Made by a program: the position numbers and the translations under genes. Under the pieces are notes generated by a model, which was given only the letters and a program-made list of their open reading frames with translations, was not told where the DNA came from and made no database searches. Source: JAAYLC01 sp035654795 (GTDB lineage: Bacteria; Bacteroidota; Bacteroidia; Flavobacteriales; Flavobacteriaceae). Taken from it: DNA of 33,019 nucleotides. Shown one piece after another: positions 7,466 to 15,915 of this stretch (position 1 is the first letter of the stretch; each line of letters begins with the position of its first letter). The stretch lies in the NCBI GenBank assembly GCA_035654795.1, contig DASRWC010000091.1:1-33019 (forward strand), written 5' to 3'.

Positions 7466-8575
7466 GTGAGATCATCATCTTCTTCTTTATCGGCTTTGGC
7501 ATTCCAGAGGTTCAGGAGGAACTTATGGGGTGTAGGTAGTTTTGTTTTTATTGTTTTATGTGCATTAGTAGCTCTTTTTGCCTATGCCATTGTGCCTGAT
7601 AATTCGCGCAATGCAAACCAAATGCACCTTTCCATCCATTCCAAGAATCCCGGATTTAGTGTTTCAGTTTTGAGTATTCCCGCTGCGGTTAATGACCAGC
7701 ATCCTTTAGATGTCTTTTTTTTCGGGAAGAAAAATCCTGATTCCGAAATTCCAATTTCTTCCTTTAAGTTATTAGAAGACGGCATAGAAATCATAGAATA
7801 TACCGCTGATGGTTCTCCGGGATTGTCTAAAGAATTTTCCTCGCATCTTTTTCCCGGGATCAAGACAGTAGAAGATATCCCTTCAAAATATATTTCGAAA
7901 AAAACTTTTCTCTTAGGAACAGATAAGTATGGCCGAGATATGCTCAGCAGATTGATCATTGGTATGCGCGTTTCCTTGGCTATTGGATTTGTGGCTGTGT
8001 TTATTTCACTCGTTGTAGGAATTTCTTTAGGTGCCATTGGGGGATATTTTGGAGGGAGAACAGATGCCATAATCATGTGGCTCATTAATGTCACTTGGTC
8101 TATTCCAACCTTGTTGTTGGTGATTGCCATTACCCTTGCTTTAGGAAAAGGATTTTGGCAAGTTTTTGTGGCTGTCGGGCTTACCATGTGGGTGGAAGTG
8201 GCGCGTGTGGTAAGAGGGCAGGTGATGGGAGTGAAACAAATGCAATTTGTAACTGCTGCCAGGGCCTTAGGTTTTAAAGACTTCCGCATCATTACCGGGC
8301 ACATATTGCCAAACAGTCTGGCTCCGGTAATTATTATATCGGCGGCCAATTTTGCCAGTGCCATTTTGGTAGAAAGTGGTCTTTCTTTTCTGGGGATTGG
8401 TGCCCAGCCGCCCATACCAAGTTGGGGAGGAATCATCAAAGATCACTATGCACATATAATTTTAGGTAAACCTTTCCTGGCATTAATCCCCGGTATTGCT
8501 ATAATGAGTTTAGTTACCGCTTTTATGTTGATGGGAAATGCGCTGAGAGATGCTCTGGATGTGCGTCAAGCATAA
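7466..8575 (+). CDS. Orphan OppC/DppC-type ABC transporter permease
   Basis: A 369-residue inner-membrane permease of the peptide/nickel ABC importer family. After a cytoplasmic start and first helix (about 20-44) there is a long periplasmic segment (about 45-147), then the family signature FLLGTDKYGRDMLSRLI, four to five more membrane helices, and the EAA loop that contacts the ATPase (TAARALGFKDFRII). The C-terminal GNALRDALDVR is typical of DppC/OppC. The start is GTG: an in-frame TGA lies at 7460-7462 and the first in-frame ATG is well inside the protein, after the first helix. No OppB partner, ATPase or binding protein is adjacent, so partners must be encoded elsewhere. The 3' end overlaps the rodA 3' end by ten bases on the opposite strand. 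Confidence 0.88.
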   Translation: MRSSSSSLSALAFQRFRRNLWGVGSFVFIVLCALVALFAYAIVPDNSRNANQMHLSIHSKNPGFSVSVLSIPAAVNDQHPLDVFFFGKKNPDSEIPISSFKLLEDGIEIIEYTADGSPGLSKEFSSHLFPGIKTVEDIPSKYISKKTFLLGTDKYGRDMLSRLIIGMRVSLAIGFVAVFISLVVGISLGAIGGYFGGRTDAIIMWLINVTWSIPTLLLVIAITLALGKGFWQVFVAVGLTMWVEVARVVRGQVMGVKQMQFVTAARALGFKDFRIITGHILPNSLAPVIIISAANFASAILVESGLSFLGIGAQPPIPSWGGIIKDHYAHIILGKPFLALIPGIAIMSLVTAFMLMGNALRDALDVRQA

Positions 8576-9825
8576 TGATAATTTGTGGCATCCAGCTTTA
8601 TGAAAATAAAGAGCAGAATAGTGAATCCCCATAATGCCGAGCCACCATAGCTGAAAAAAGGCAAAGGAATTCCTACAGTTGGGAAAATGCCGGTAACCAT
8701 TCCAATATTTACGGCAAAATGAATAAAGAGAATGGCAGCAACACTATAGCCATAAACGCGACCAAATTGGGTTTTTTGTTTTTCGGAACGATATATTATT
8801 CTGGATATCAATCCGATAAAAAGGAGAACCACTGTCATACTTCCCACAAAACCCCATTCCTCTCCCACGGTACTAAAAATGTAATCCGTATGTTGTTCAG
8901 GCACAAAGTTTCCTTTGGTTTGTGTCCCTTCAGTCCATCCTTTGCCAAACCATCCGCCATTGCTAATGGCTATTTCACTCTGATGGGTGTTGTATCCAAT
9001 CCCCCGGGCATCTACTTCCTTCCCTAATACAATATTGAATCGATCTCTATGATGCTGTTTAAAAACATTATCGAATATATAATCCACGGAAAAAGTGAAG
9101 GCCACACAAGCCAGGACCAGCAGGATATATTTGAAGATATTCGGGCGTTTTTTTCGGTTTTTGAAATAGAGAAAAGCAGCAATAACCACAACCCCGATAG
9201 ATACAATCCACCAGTCATCAAGTGCAAGGGTGGCAACAAAGAGAATGGTAACTGCAAGTCCCAGTAATAGATAAACTCCGTGCAATCCTTCGCGATAGAG
9301 TGGGAAAATAAAAGCCGAATAGACCAGTACGCTTCCCGGATCCGGTTGTAAAAGAATAAGAATAACGGGCAGTGCCAAAATTAAAAAAGAACCTATTTGA
9401 AATCTAAATTCGGTCACATTGGTCTGAATGTCACTGATGTATTTTGCCAGGGCCAGGGCCGTAGTTGCTTTAACGAATTCTGCCGGCTGAATGCTAAACC
9501 CTCCGAAGTCATACCAAGCGGTTGTTCCTGCAATGGTTCGGCCAAATACAAATAAACCGGCAAGGGATAAAAGACCGATGATATAGATTACACTCGCAAA
9601 ACGTTCATAGAATTTACTTTCTATGGCTAAAATAAAGATGATTAGAACCACGCTCAAGCCAATCCACATCATTTGCTTACCGTAAATCTGAGAAATATCA
9701 AAATATCCCGATGCAGAATCGTTAAGGGATGCTGAATAGATATTCACCCATCCCATTCCAACCAGAATAGCATAGAGGAAAATCATCAACCAATCAAACC
9801 TTAAATTGCTGCTGTTTCCACTCAT
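8566..9825 (-). CDS. rodA: Rod shape-determining protein RodA (SEDS glycosyltransferase)
   Basis: A SEDS-family peptidoglycan polymerase that extends glycan strands from lipid II during lateral wall growth, working with the transpeptidase encoded just upstream. The 419-residue protein has about ten membrane helices. Family motifs include QPAEFVKATTALALAKY and LLQPDPGSVLVY (the conserved Asp region), EQHTDYIFSTVGEEWGFVG, and GIPLPFFSYGGSALW near the C-terminus. It is the last gene of the purH-mre operon and its start overlaps the mrdA stop by one base (TAATG). Confidence 0.97.
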   Translation of the reverse strand: MSGNSSNLRFDWLMIFLYAILVGMGWVNIYSASLNDSASGYFDISQIYGKQMMWIGLSVVLIIFILAIESKFYERFASVIYIIGLLSLAGLFVFGRTIAGTTAWYDFGGFSIQPAEFVKATTALALAKYISDIQTNVTEFRFQIGSFLILALPVILILLQPDPGSVLVYSAFIFPLYREGLHGVYLLLGLAVTILFVATLALDDWWIVSIGVVVIAAFLYFKNRKKRPNIFKYILLVLACVAFTFSVDYIFDNVFKQHHRDRFNIVLGKEVDARGIGYNTHQSEIAISNGGWFGKGWTEGTQTKGNFVPEQHTDYIFSTVGEEWGFVGSMTVVLLFIGLISRIIYRSEKQKTQFGRVYGYSVAAILFIHFAVNIGMVTGIFPTVGIPLPFFSYGGSALWGFTILLFIFIKLDATNYHYA

Positions 9826-11693
9826 TATTTGTTTATGCTAAAAGGTTGACCGCTCCAAGGTTTTGCATATTCATCTTCAAGACTTCCTTCAAGAATAAAT
9901 TTTTCCATATCGGTGCGGGAGATCTCGCCTTTAAGATATTTTTCAATCATTAAGCCGGCTATACGTCCTGCCCATCTGGAGCCCCAGTAACCGTTTTCCA
10001 CAAATACGGCAATTGCAATTTTTGGGTCATCCACCGGCGCGAAGGCTATAAAAATGGAGTGATCTGTCAACTGGACTCTTTTTCCGTTGATTCTGGTAAA
10101 ATTTTCAGCGGTGCCGGTCTTTCCTCCAATTTCAATTCCGGGAACCTGAAGGGAAGATGCTGTTCCTCGTTTATAAACCTGATGCATTCCCTCAACAATG
10201 GGTTCAAAGTGTTTTGGAGAAACGGTGGTGTAATGTTTCACTTTATATTGGCTCGGAATGGTATCCGGGCCTATGATGTTCTTAACAATATGCGGGGTGT
10301 AGTACCAGCCTCTGTTTGCGATAATGGCGGTAAAATTTGCCATTTGAATGGGGGTCATAGAAACCTCACCCTGACCAATTCCGTTGGAAATGGTAGCAGT
10401 GGAATACCAACGGTATTTGGGGTAGCGGTAGGCCCTGTTATAAAATTCGGAATTAGGTATAAAACCACGTCTTCCTGTAGGAAGGTCATATCCGAGAAAG
10501 TCTCCAAGCCCGAAACTGCTAAGATGCTCCTTCCAGCGATCAATCCCTTCCTGAGGAGTTTTATATTTTTCAATAGTTCGGCGATAGGCAACGGAAAAAT
10601 AAGAGTTGCAACTATTTGCAATGGCGCCAACCATATCCAAAGGTGAAGCGTGGCGGTGACAGCGGAGCATACGTCTTCCTCCATAGTTATATCCGCCGTG
10701 ACACGAAACTGTTTCCCGCGTACTAATAACACCTTCTTCCAGTCCTATTAAGGCAGTTAGCGTTTTGAAGGGGGAGCCCGGTGGGTATTCTCCCATCAAT
10801 ACTCGATTATACAAAGGTTTGGAAATGGTGTCATACCATAATTTGGTAAAATTTCGAGATCGTTCTCGCCCTACGAGCAGCCCGGGGTCATAACTTGGTG
10901 CTGTAATTAAAGCAAGAATTTCGCCGCTGGAGGGTTCTATGGCTATAATTCCGCCACGTTTATTTTTCATCAATTCTGTGCCGTATTCCTGAAGCCTATT
11001 GTCGATAGTCAGTTGGATATCGTGACCGCGAATTGGAAGCGTGTCAAAAATCCCTTCTTTATACGGACCCATATCTTGATTGAAACGGTTTCTTTGAATA
11101 AATTTCACGCCCTTTGTGCCTCGCAACACATCTTCGTATTGTTTTTCCACACCGGCAGTACCAATGAGTTCACCGGATTGGTAGTAGGGATTGTTATCGA
11201 GTGTGGCCTGATTTACTTCGGCAATGTATCCTAAAACGTTGGCAGAGTGATTTACTTGATACTCACGCAACGATCTTCTTTGAATGTAGAACCCTTCATA
11301 TTTATACATTTTTTCAGATAGCGTTGCATAATCAGCCTTGTTCAGTTGCGGGATCACCACAGAAGGAAGACGGGGAGAATAAACCCAAGCTTTTTCAAGA
11401 ATATCCGTAAGAGTTTCTTTGGAAATATCCAAGAGCTTGCAAAGTTCAAGAGTGTCGAGATTTTTTACATCTCGCGGAACAACCATCACGTCATAAGAAG
11501 GTTGATTAGAGACCAATAATTCTCCATTTCTGTCAAACATATAGCCTCTTTGTGGATAATCATAAACAACTTTTATCGCACTGTTTTGGCGAAGAGAATC
11601 TGATGAGTTATCAAGAATTTGCAAGTAAAAAAGTCGGGCGCCAAAGATGACACCGGTCATAAGAACCAATCCGATAAGAATTATTTTCCTCAT
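9825..11693 (-). CDS. mrdA: Penicillin-binding protein 2 (transpeptidase)
   Basis: A class B penicillin-binding protein that cross-links the glycan strands made by RodA. The 622-residue protein has one N-terminal membrane helix (about 4-24), a dimerisation/pedestal region beginning YPQRGYMFDRNGELLVSN, and a transpeptidase domain with the active-site motif S307-P-F-K310 (PPGSPFKTL), an SxN motif in ANSCNSYF, and K525-T-G (GGKTGTAEN). Its 5' end overlaps mreD by four bases, its 3' end touches rodA. Length and motifs are normal for Bacteroidetes PBP2. Confidence 0.97.
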   Translation of the reverse strand: MRKIILIGLVLMTGVIFGARLFYLQILDNSSDSLRQNSAIKVVYDYPQRGYMFDRNGELLVSNQPSYDVMVVPRDVKNLDTLELCKLLDISKETLTDILEKAWVYSPRLPSVVIPQLNKADYATLSEKMYKYEGFYIQRRSLREYQVNHSANVLGYIAEVNQATLDNNPYYQSGELIGTAGVEKQYEDVLRGTKGVKFIQRNRFNQDMGPYKEGIFDTLPIRGHDIQLTIDNRLQEYGTELMKNKRGGIIAIEPSSGEILALITAPSYDPGLLVGRERSRNFTKLWYDTISKPLYNRVLMGEYPPGSPFKTLTALIGLEEGVISTRETVSCHGGYNYGGRRMLRCHRHASPLDMVGAIANSCNSYFSVAYRRTIEKYKTPQEGIDRWKEHLSSFGLGDFLGYDLPTGRRGFIPNSEFYNRAYRYPKYRWYSTATISNGIGQGEVSMTPIQMANFTAIIANRGWYYTPHIVKNIIGPDTIPSQYKVKHYTTVSPKHFEPIVEGMHQVYKRGTASSLQVPGIEIGGKTGTAENFTRINGKRVQLTDHSIFIAFAPVDDPKIAIAVFVENGYWGSRWAGRIAGLMIEKYLKGEISRTDMEKFILEGSLEDEYAKPWSGQPFSINK

Positions 11694-12199
11694 TCTACTT
11701 TTTTGCTAAAGAGCAATAGACTCGCATAAATTAGGACAAAGGTGAAAATACCTGAAAAAAATGTAGATTTCAATAAAAGCCCGATATGGCTAAAACTAAA
11801 AATTTCCAAGGCAAACATCACCAAATGATGTACCAAAATTATTGAGCCAATATATGTTATCTTCTCTGATACTGCCGCTGTGGATAGTTTGACGACGTTG
11901 TATTCATAACTTACACCAAAGGAATATTTTAACACAAAAGGTCTCACAAATGCTGCAAAAACAGAAGCTGCCGCCTGAACTCCACCGCTATCTTCAAAAA
12001 TATCGATACAAAGCCCTAACAAAAAACTCCATAGAATCAATAAAGTGCTGTTTCCGTCGAGCGGATATAGAATGATAAAAAGAATGTATACGTAGGGATT
12101 AATATATCCTGCCAGATTGATGTTGTTTAACAGAAAAACCTGTAGGAACACCAATATCAGAAACCTTCCTATTTGAGAAAAAACTGTATTACTCCACAT
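11690..12199 (-). CDS. mreD: Rod shape-determining protein MreD
   Basis: A 169-residue membrane protein with about five hydrophobic helices and very little soluble sequence. MreD proteins are poorly conserved, so the call depends on position: it lies between mreC (11-base overlap) and mrdA (4-base overlap), its usual place. The segment LGLCIDIFEDSGGVQAAAS fits the conserved polar patch of the family (LG-DI-F-G-A). It helps connect MreB/MreC to the RodA/PBP2 enzymes in the inner membrane. Confidence 0.9.
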   Translation of the reverse strand: MWSNTVFSQIGRFLILVFLQVFLLNNINLAGYINPYVYILFIILYPLDGNSTLLILWSFLLGLCIDIFEDSGGVQAAASVFAAFVRPFVLKYSFGVSYEYNVVKLSTAAVSEKITYIGSIILVHHLVMFALEIFSFSHIGLLLKSTFFSGIFTFVLIYASLLLFSKKVE

Positions 12200-13016
12200 C
12201 TCCGGCAGCGTTTTCTAGTTCTAAAATTTCTTCGGCATAGCTGTTTTCTATCAGATATACATGTTCAATACTTGTCATATCATTAAACAGAGCTACATCT
12301 ACTGTGTAGTAATTATCATCCTTGGTGTCGGGCTTATAGTCTTTCACAACACCTATGAGTATCCCTTCCGGAAAAATAACAGATCTGCCGCCGGTTACGA
12401 TGGTATCACCTACGGTAAGTTCGGCAAGGCGGGGAATATCTATAAGTTGCACCACGTTCGGGTCTTTGGTGTTCCAGATCAGGGTGCCAAAGTGTCCGGA
12501 ACTTTTTAATTTGGCATTGGTCCGGCTGTTGGTATTCAAAATGGACTGCACTGTAGCAAAGTTTTTGGACACTCGGTTCACAATTCCCACCAACCCGCGA
12601 TCTGAAATTACTCCCATATCGGTTTTGATTCCGTGGCGTTCTCCTCGGTTTATGGTCAAATAGTTTTTTGTGTGTGAATAGTTATTGTTGATCAGGCGCG
12701 CCGTGTAATAGCTGAAATGTGGAAACACGGTAGTGTCGGGAGTATTGGGTTGAAAGTTTTCCCGAAAATATTCAAGCTCTTTTCGCAGGGTTAGGTTTTC
12801 GTCCAACAGTTTCTTGTTCTCACTTCCTAAGGAAAAATAGCCTGTAATGCCGGATTTTATTTCATATATTCTTCCGGTAACGGCATTTGCCGAACTTAGA
12901 AACTTATCACTGTGATAGTTGTGCGTCTGGATGGTCAGCAAAAGAGAGATAATAAATAGAAGCGTGAATAGGAGAAAATTCCTGTTTCTGATAAAAAAAT
13001 AAATTATCTGCTGCAT
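12189..13016 (-). CDS. mreC: Rod shape-determining protein MreC
   Basis: A 275-residue bitopic inner-membrane protein that links cytoplasmic MreB to the periplasmic wall enzymes. It has one N-terminal helix (about 12-30), a coiled-coil stretch (about 60-88, with ENKKLLDENLTLRKELEYF), and a beta-rich periplasmic domain with the signatures NRGERHGIKTDMGVIS, GLVGIV and VGDTIVTGG. Stop and start overlaps with mreD indicate tight translational coupling. A 99-base gap separates it from mreB; no clear terminator was seen in that gap. Confidence 0.95.
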   Translation of the reverse strand: MQQIIYFFIRNRNFLLFTLLFIISLLLTIQTHNYHSDKFLSSANAVTGRIYEIKSGITGYFSLGSENKKLLDENLTLRKELEYFRENFQPNTPDTTVFPHFSYYTARLINNNYSHTKNYLTINRGERHGIKTDMGVISDRGLVGIVNRVSKNFATVQSILNTNSRTNAKLKSSGHFGTLIWNTKDPNVVQLIDIPRLAELTVGDTIVTGGRSVIFPEGILIGVVKDYKPDTKDDNYYTVDVALFNDMTSIEHVYLIENSYAEEILELENAAGDVE

Positions 13017-13115
13017 TCCCGTCTGTTCTTATGGATTGAACCCGGTCACCGCCGCCACTTTACAATATCATACCAGTTCAGATTGCAAAAGGGGATATTC
13101 GCGATAGACTATTTT

Positions 13116-14144
13116 CTATTTTATTAATACACTCTTATATTTATTCAGGTTTTTTAAACAAATGCCGGTTCCGCGCACTACAGAACGTAGAGGGTCTTCG
13201 GCAATATAAACCGGTAAATCGGTTTTTTGAGAGAGCCGTTTATCAAGTCCGCGTAACATAGATCCTCCTCCGGCTAGGTATATTCCGGTATTGTAGATGT
13301 CTGCTGCAAGCTCGGGAGGAGTTTGAGAGAGCGTTTCCATCACGGCATCTTCTATTCTTAGGATTGATTTGTCTAAAGCTTTGGCTATTTCCCGATAAGA
13401 TGCTTCTACTTGCTTCGGTTTTCCGGTGAGAAGGTCGCGGCCTTGGACTTCCATTTCATCGGGTGGAACTTCAAGATCATCGGTTGCGGCTCCTATTTGT
13501 ATTTTTATTTTCTCAGCTGTACGTTCTCCCACATATAAGTTGTGTTGCGTACGCATGTAATAAACAATGTCATTCGTAAAAACGTCTCCCGCAATTTTAA
13601 CGGAACGGTCACAAACAATTCCTCCCAAAGCAATCACTGCAATTTCGGTAGTTCCGCCCCCTATGTCCACCACCATATTTCCCTTGGGTTGCATAATATC
13701 TACCCCAATACCAATTGCTGCCGCCATGGGCTCGGGAATCAAATACACTTCTTTTCCGTTTACTCTTTCAGCGCTTTCTTTAACCGCACGCATTTCAACC
13801 TCGGTGATACCGCTGGGGATACAGACAACCATGCGAAGCGAGGGTTTTATCCATCGTTTTTTTAATGCCGGAATGTCATTGATGAACATGTTGATCATCT
13901 TCTCACTGGCATCAAAATCTGCAATTACACCATCTTTTAAGGGGCGAACGGTTTTAATATTTTCGTGAGTTTTTCCCTGCATCATTGCTGCTTCTCGACC
14001 CACGGCAATTATTTTTCCGGTGGTCCGATCACGTGCAACTATGGAGGGAGCATCCACTACAACTTTATCATTATGAATAATTAAAGTGTTTGCAGTACCT
14101 AAGTCGAATGCAATATCTTCAGTCAAAAAATCAAAAAATCCCAT
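13116..14144 (-). CDS. mreB: Rod shape-determining protein MreB (bacterial actin)
   Basis: The actin-like ATPase that organises lateral wall synthesis along the inner membrane. The 342-residue protein has the phosphate-1 loop IAFDLGTANTLI, the phosphate-2 loop VVDIGGGTTEIAV, and the adenosine motif LAGGGSMLRGLDKRLS, plus EPMAAAIGIGV. Length is normal. The N-terminal MGFFDFLTEDIAF may help membrane contact. It lies 55 bases downstream of purH, with a possible promoter of its own in that gap. Confidence 0.97.
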   Translation of the reverse strand: MGFFDFLTEDIAFDLGTANTLIIHNDKVVVDAPSIVARDRTTGKIIAVGREAAMMQGKTHENIKTVRPLKDGVIADFDASEKMINMFINDIPALKKRWIKPSLRMVVCIPSGITEVEMRAVKESAERVNGKEVYLIPEPMAAAIGIGVDIMQPKGNMVVDIGGGTTEIAVIALGGIVCDRSVKIAGDVFTNDIVYYMRTQHNLYVGERTAEKIKIQIGAATDDLEVPPDEMEVQGRDLLTGKPKQVEASYREIAKALDKSILRIEDAVMETLSQTPPELAADIYNTGIYLAGGGSMLRGLDKRLSQKTDLPVYIAEDPLRSVVRGTGICLKNLNKYKSVLIK

Positions 14145-14186
14145 ATTTTATTCGGTAGGATTGAAAGGGTTAAAATCTGTTTTTAA

Positions 14187-14194
14187 CAAATGTA
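14187..14194 (-). promoter_or_regulatory. Candidate internal promoter before mreB
   Basis: On the minus strand this reads TACATTTG, a fit to TAnnTTTG, in the 55-base gap between purH and mreB and 42 bases upstream of the mreB start. A clear -33 element was not found. If active it would let the shape genes be expressed apart from purH. Confidence 0.4.
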
Positions 14195-14199
14195 AAAAA

Positions 14200-15753
14200 T
14201 TAATGTTTAAAATGTCTTACTCCGGTAAATACCATAGACATTTCATGTGCATTGCAATAGTCGATGCTCAGGTCGTCTTTAATGGAGCCGCCGGGCTGAA
14301 TTACCGAAGTAATCCCTGCATTGTTGGCAATCTCCACACAGTCCGGAAAAGGAAAAAAGGCATCGCTGGCCATCACCGCCCCTTTTAAATCGAACTCAAA
14401 AGAATGCGCCTTCTCAATGGCTTGCTTGAGTGCATCTACGCGGCTCGTTTGCCCCGTTCCGCTAGCCATGAGTTGTCGTCCTTTTACCAATACGATAGTA
14501 TTACTCTTTGTATGCTTGCAAATTTTTGACGCAAACAATAAATCTTCTAACTCGTTTTCTGATGGTTTGTTGTTGGTGGGGTATGTTAAAATCTCCCGAC
14601 TGTCAGTTACATTGTCCCGATCTTGCACCAGTAACCCATTCAAGCAAGTGCGAACTAACATGTTGGGAAGAGGGTATTCTTTTAAAACCAATAGGATACG
14701 GTTTTTCTTTCCTTTTAAGATTTCCAATGCCTCTGCCTCATAGGCCGGTGCAATTACAACTTCACAAAACAGCTTATCTATTTCTTTGGCAGCTGCTGCG
14801 TCTATCGTTTTGTTGGAAATAAGAATGCCGCCAAAAGCAGATACCGGGTCAGCGGCTAAAGCGGCCTCATATGCTTCCAATACCGTAGTGCGCTGTGCGA
14901 GTCCGCAAGCATTATTGTGTTTTAGAATGGCAAAGGTGGGGGCTTCATCTTTGAATTCTGCCATAATATTTACGGCGGCATCCACGTCTAAAAGGTTATT
15001 GTAACTCAATTCTTTCCCGTGCAGTTTGTCAAAGGTGGCATCAAAATTTCCATAGAAAATACCATTCTGATGCGGATTCTCTCCATAGCGCAAAACCTCA
15101 CCTTTTCCTTCGCTCATTTTCAATACGTTCAGCCTTCCTCCAAAAGCATCGTCAGTGTCTTCGGAATTGAAATAATTGAAGATGGCAGTGTCATAATGAG
15201 AGGAGTTGTGAAAAGCTTTCTTGGCGAAATATTTTCTTTCTTCCAATGAAGTTACCCCGGCGCCGGTCTCCAGTATTTGCAGAAACTCGGCATAATCTTC
15301 TACAGAAGAAATGCAAACGGTGTCTTTGTAATTCTTTGCAGCAGCACGAATCAGAGAAATGCCGCCAATATCAATCTTTTCAATAATATCTTCTTCAGAA
15401 GCTCCGGATGCTACGGTGTCTTCAAAAGGATATAAATCTACTACTACCAAGTCTATTTGGGGCAGGGAATACATAGACATTTCACGAATATCCTCAGCAT
15501 TGTCTTGACGATTTAGGATGCCTCCAAAAATTTTAGGGTGCAATGTTTTTACGCGCCCGCCAAGGATGGAAGGATATTCCGTAATCGATTCCACAGGAAT
15601 TACAGGAATGTTTAGATTGCGGATAAAAATCTCGGTACCTCCTGTAGAATAGAGAGATACGTTTTGCTCGTGCAGCCTTTTTACAATAGGTTCTAACCCG
15701 TCTTTATTGAAAACAGAAATAAGAGCTGCCTGAATTTTTTTTGGGGAGTTCAT
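14200..15753 (-). CDS. purH: Bifunctional AICAR formyltransferase / IMP cyclohydrolase
   Basis: Catalyses the last two steps of de novo purine synthesis: formylation of AICAR with 10-formyltetrahydrofolate, then ring closure to IMP, in the cytoplasm. The 517-residue protein has an N-terminal MGS-like cyclohydrolase domain (VSLYSTGGTEIFIRNL, ILGGRVKTLHPKIFGGIL) and a C-terminal AICARFT domain (LRYGENPHQNGIFY, ILKHNNACGLAQ, DPVSAFGGI, SDAFFPFPDCVEIANNAG, ending GVRHFKH). It is the first gene of the minus-strand run into the mre operon, a gene order common in Flavobacteriia. Confidence 0.97.
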   Translation of the reverse strand: MNSPKKIQAALISVFNKDGLEPIVKRLHEQNVSLYSTGGTEIFIRNLNIPVIPVESITEYPSILGGRVKTLHPKIFGGILNRQDNAEDIREMSMYSLPQIDLVVVDLYPFEDTVASGASEEDIIEKIDIGGISLIRAAAKNYKDTVCISSVEDYAEFLQILETGAGVTSLEERKYFAKKAFHNSSHYDTAIFNYFNSEDTDDAFGGRLNVLKMSEGKGEVLRYGENPHQNGIFYGNFDATFDKLHGKELSYNNLLDVDAAVNIMAEFKDEAPTFAILKHNNACGLAQRTTVLEAYEAALAADPVSAFGGILISNKTIDAAAAKEIDKLFCEVVIAPAYEAEALEILKGKKNRILLVLKEYPLPNMLVRTCLNGLLVQDRDNVTDSREILTYPTNNKPSENELEDLLFASKICKHTKSNTIVLVKGRQLMASGTGQTSRVDALKQAIEKAHSFEFDLKGAVMASDAFFPFPDCVEIANNAGITSVIQPGGSIKDDLSIDYCNAHEMSMVFTGVRHFKH

Positions 15754-15784
15754 GAAGAAAAATAATAACCGATTAAGAAAGGTG

Positions 15785-15792
15785 CAAAAGTA
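15785..15792 (-). promoter_or_regulatory. Candidate -7 element upstream of purH
   Basis: Minus strand TACTTTTG matches TAnnTTTG and lies 31 bases upstream of the purH start, in the 162-base gap between divergent genes. No clear -33 TTTG was found. It is the likely main promoter of the purH-mre operon. Confidence 0.5.
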
Positions 15793-15851
15793 CAGAATTG
15801 CATACTAAATTTGTAACATTATGAAAGAGAAAACGTCTTTCTATTAGAACC

Positions 15852-15860
15852 TATTTTTGC
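15852..15860 (+). promoter_or_regulatory. Candidate -7 element for the MacB-type permease
   Basis: TATTTTTGC matches TAnnTTTG with the often-seen following C. It lies 55 bases upstream of the ATG at 15916. A second match, TAAATTTG, is at 15806-15813. Neither has a good -33 element at the usual distance. Confidence 0.4.
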
Positions 15861-15915
15861 ATCTATTGTTTTTGCTTAAACCGGCATTCTTTTTTAACAG
15901 AAATACCCACAACTC

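Noticed and set aside
7582..8439. 285-codon open frame on the minus strand inside the permease gene
   Set aside because: It lies fully antisense to a well-supported permease, its protein is a repetitive P/K/T/M-rich shadow, and no family motif is visible.
10059..10646. 195-codon plus-strand frame inside mrdA
   Set aside because: Antisense to a conserved penicillin-binding protein; composition is typical of a shadow frame and no motif is seen.
13017..13115. Possible terminator or small RNA between mreB and mreC
   Set aside because: No stable stem with a T run and no promoter element was recognised in these 99 bases.
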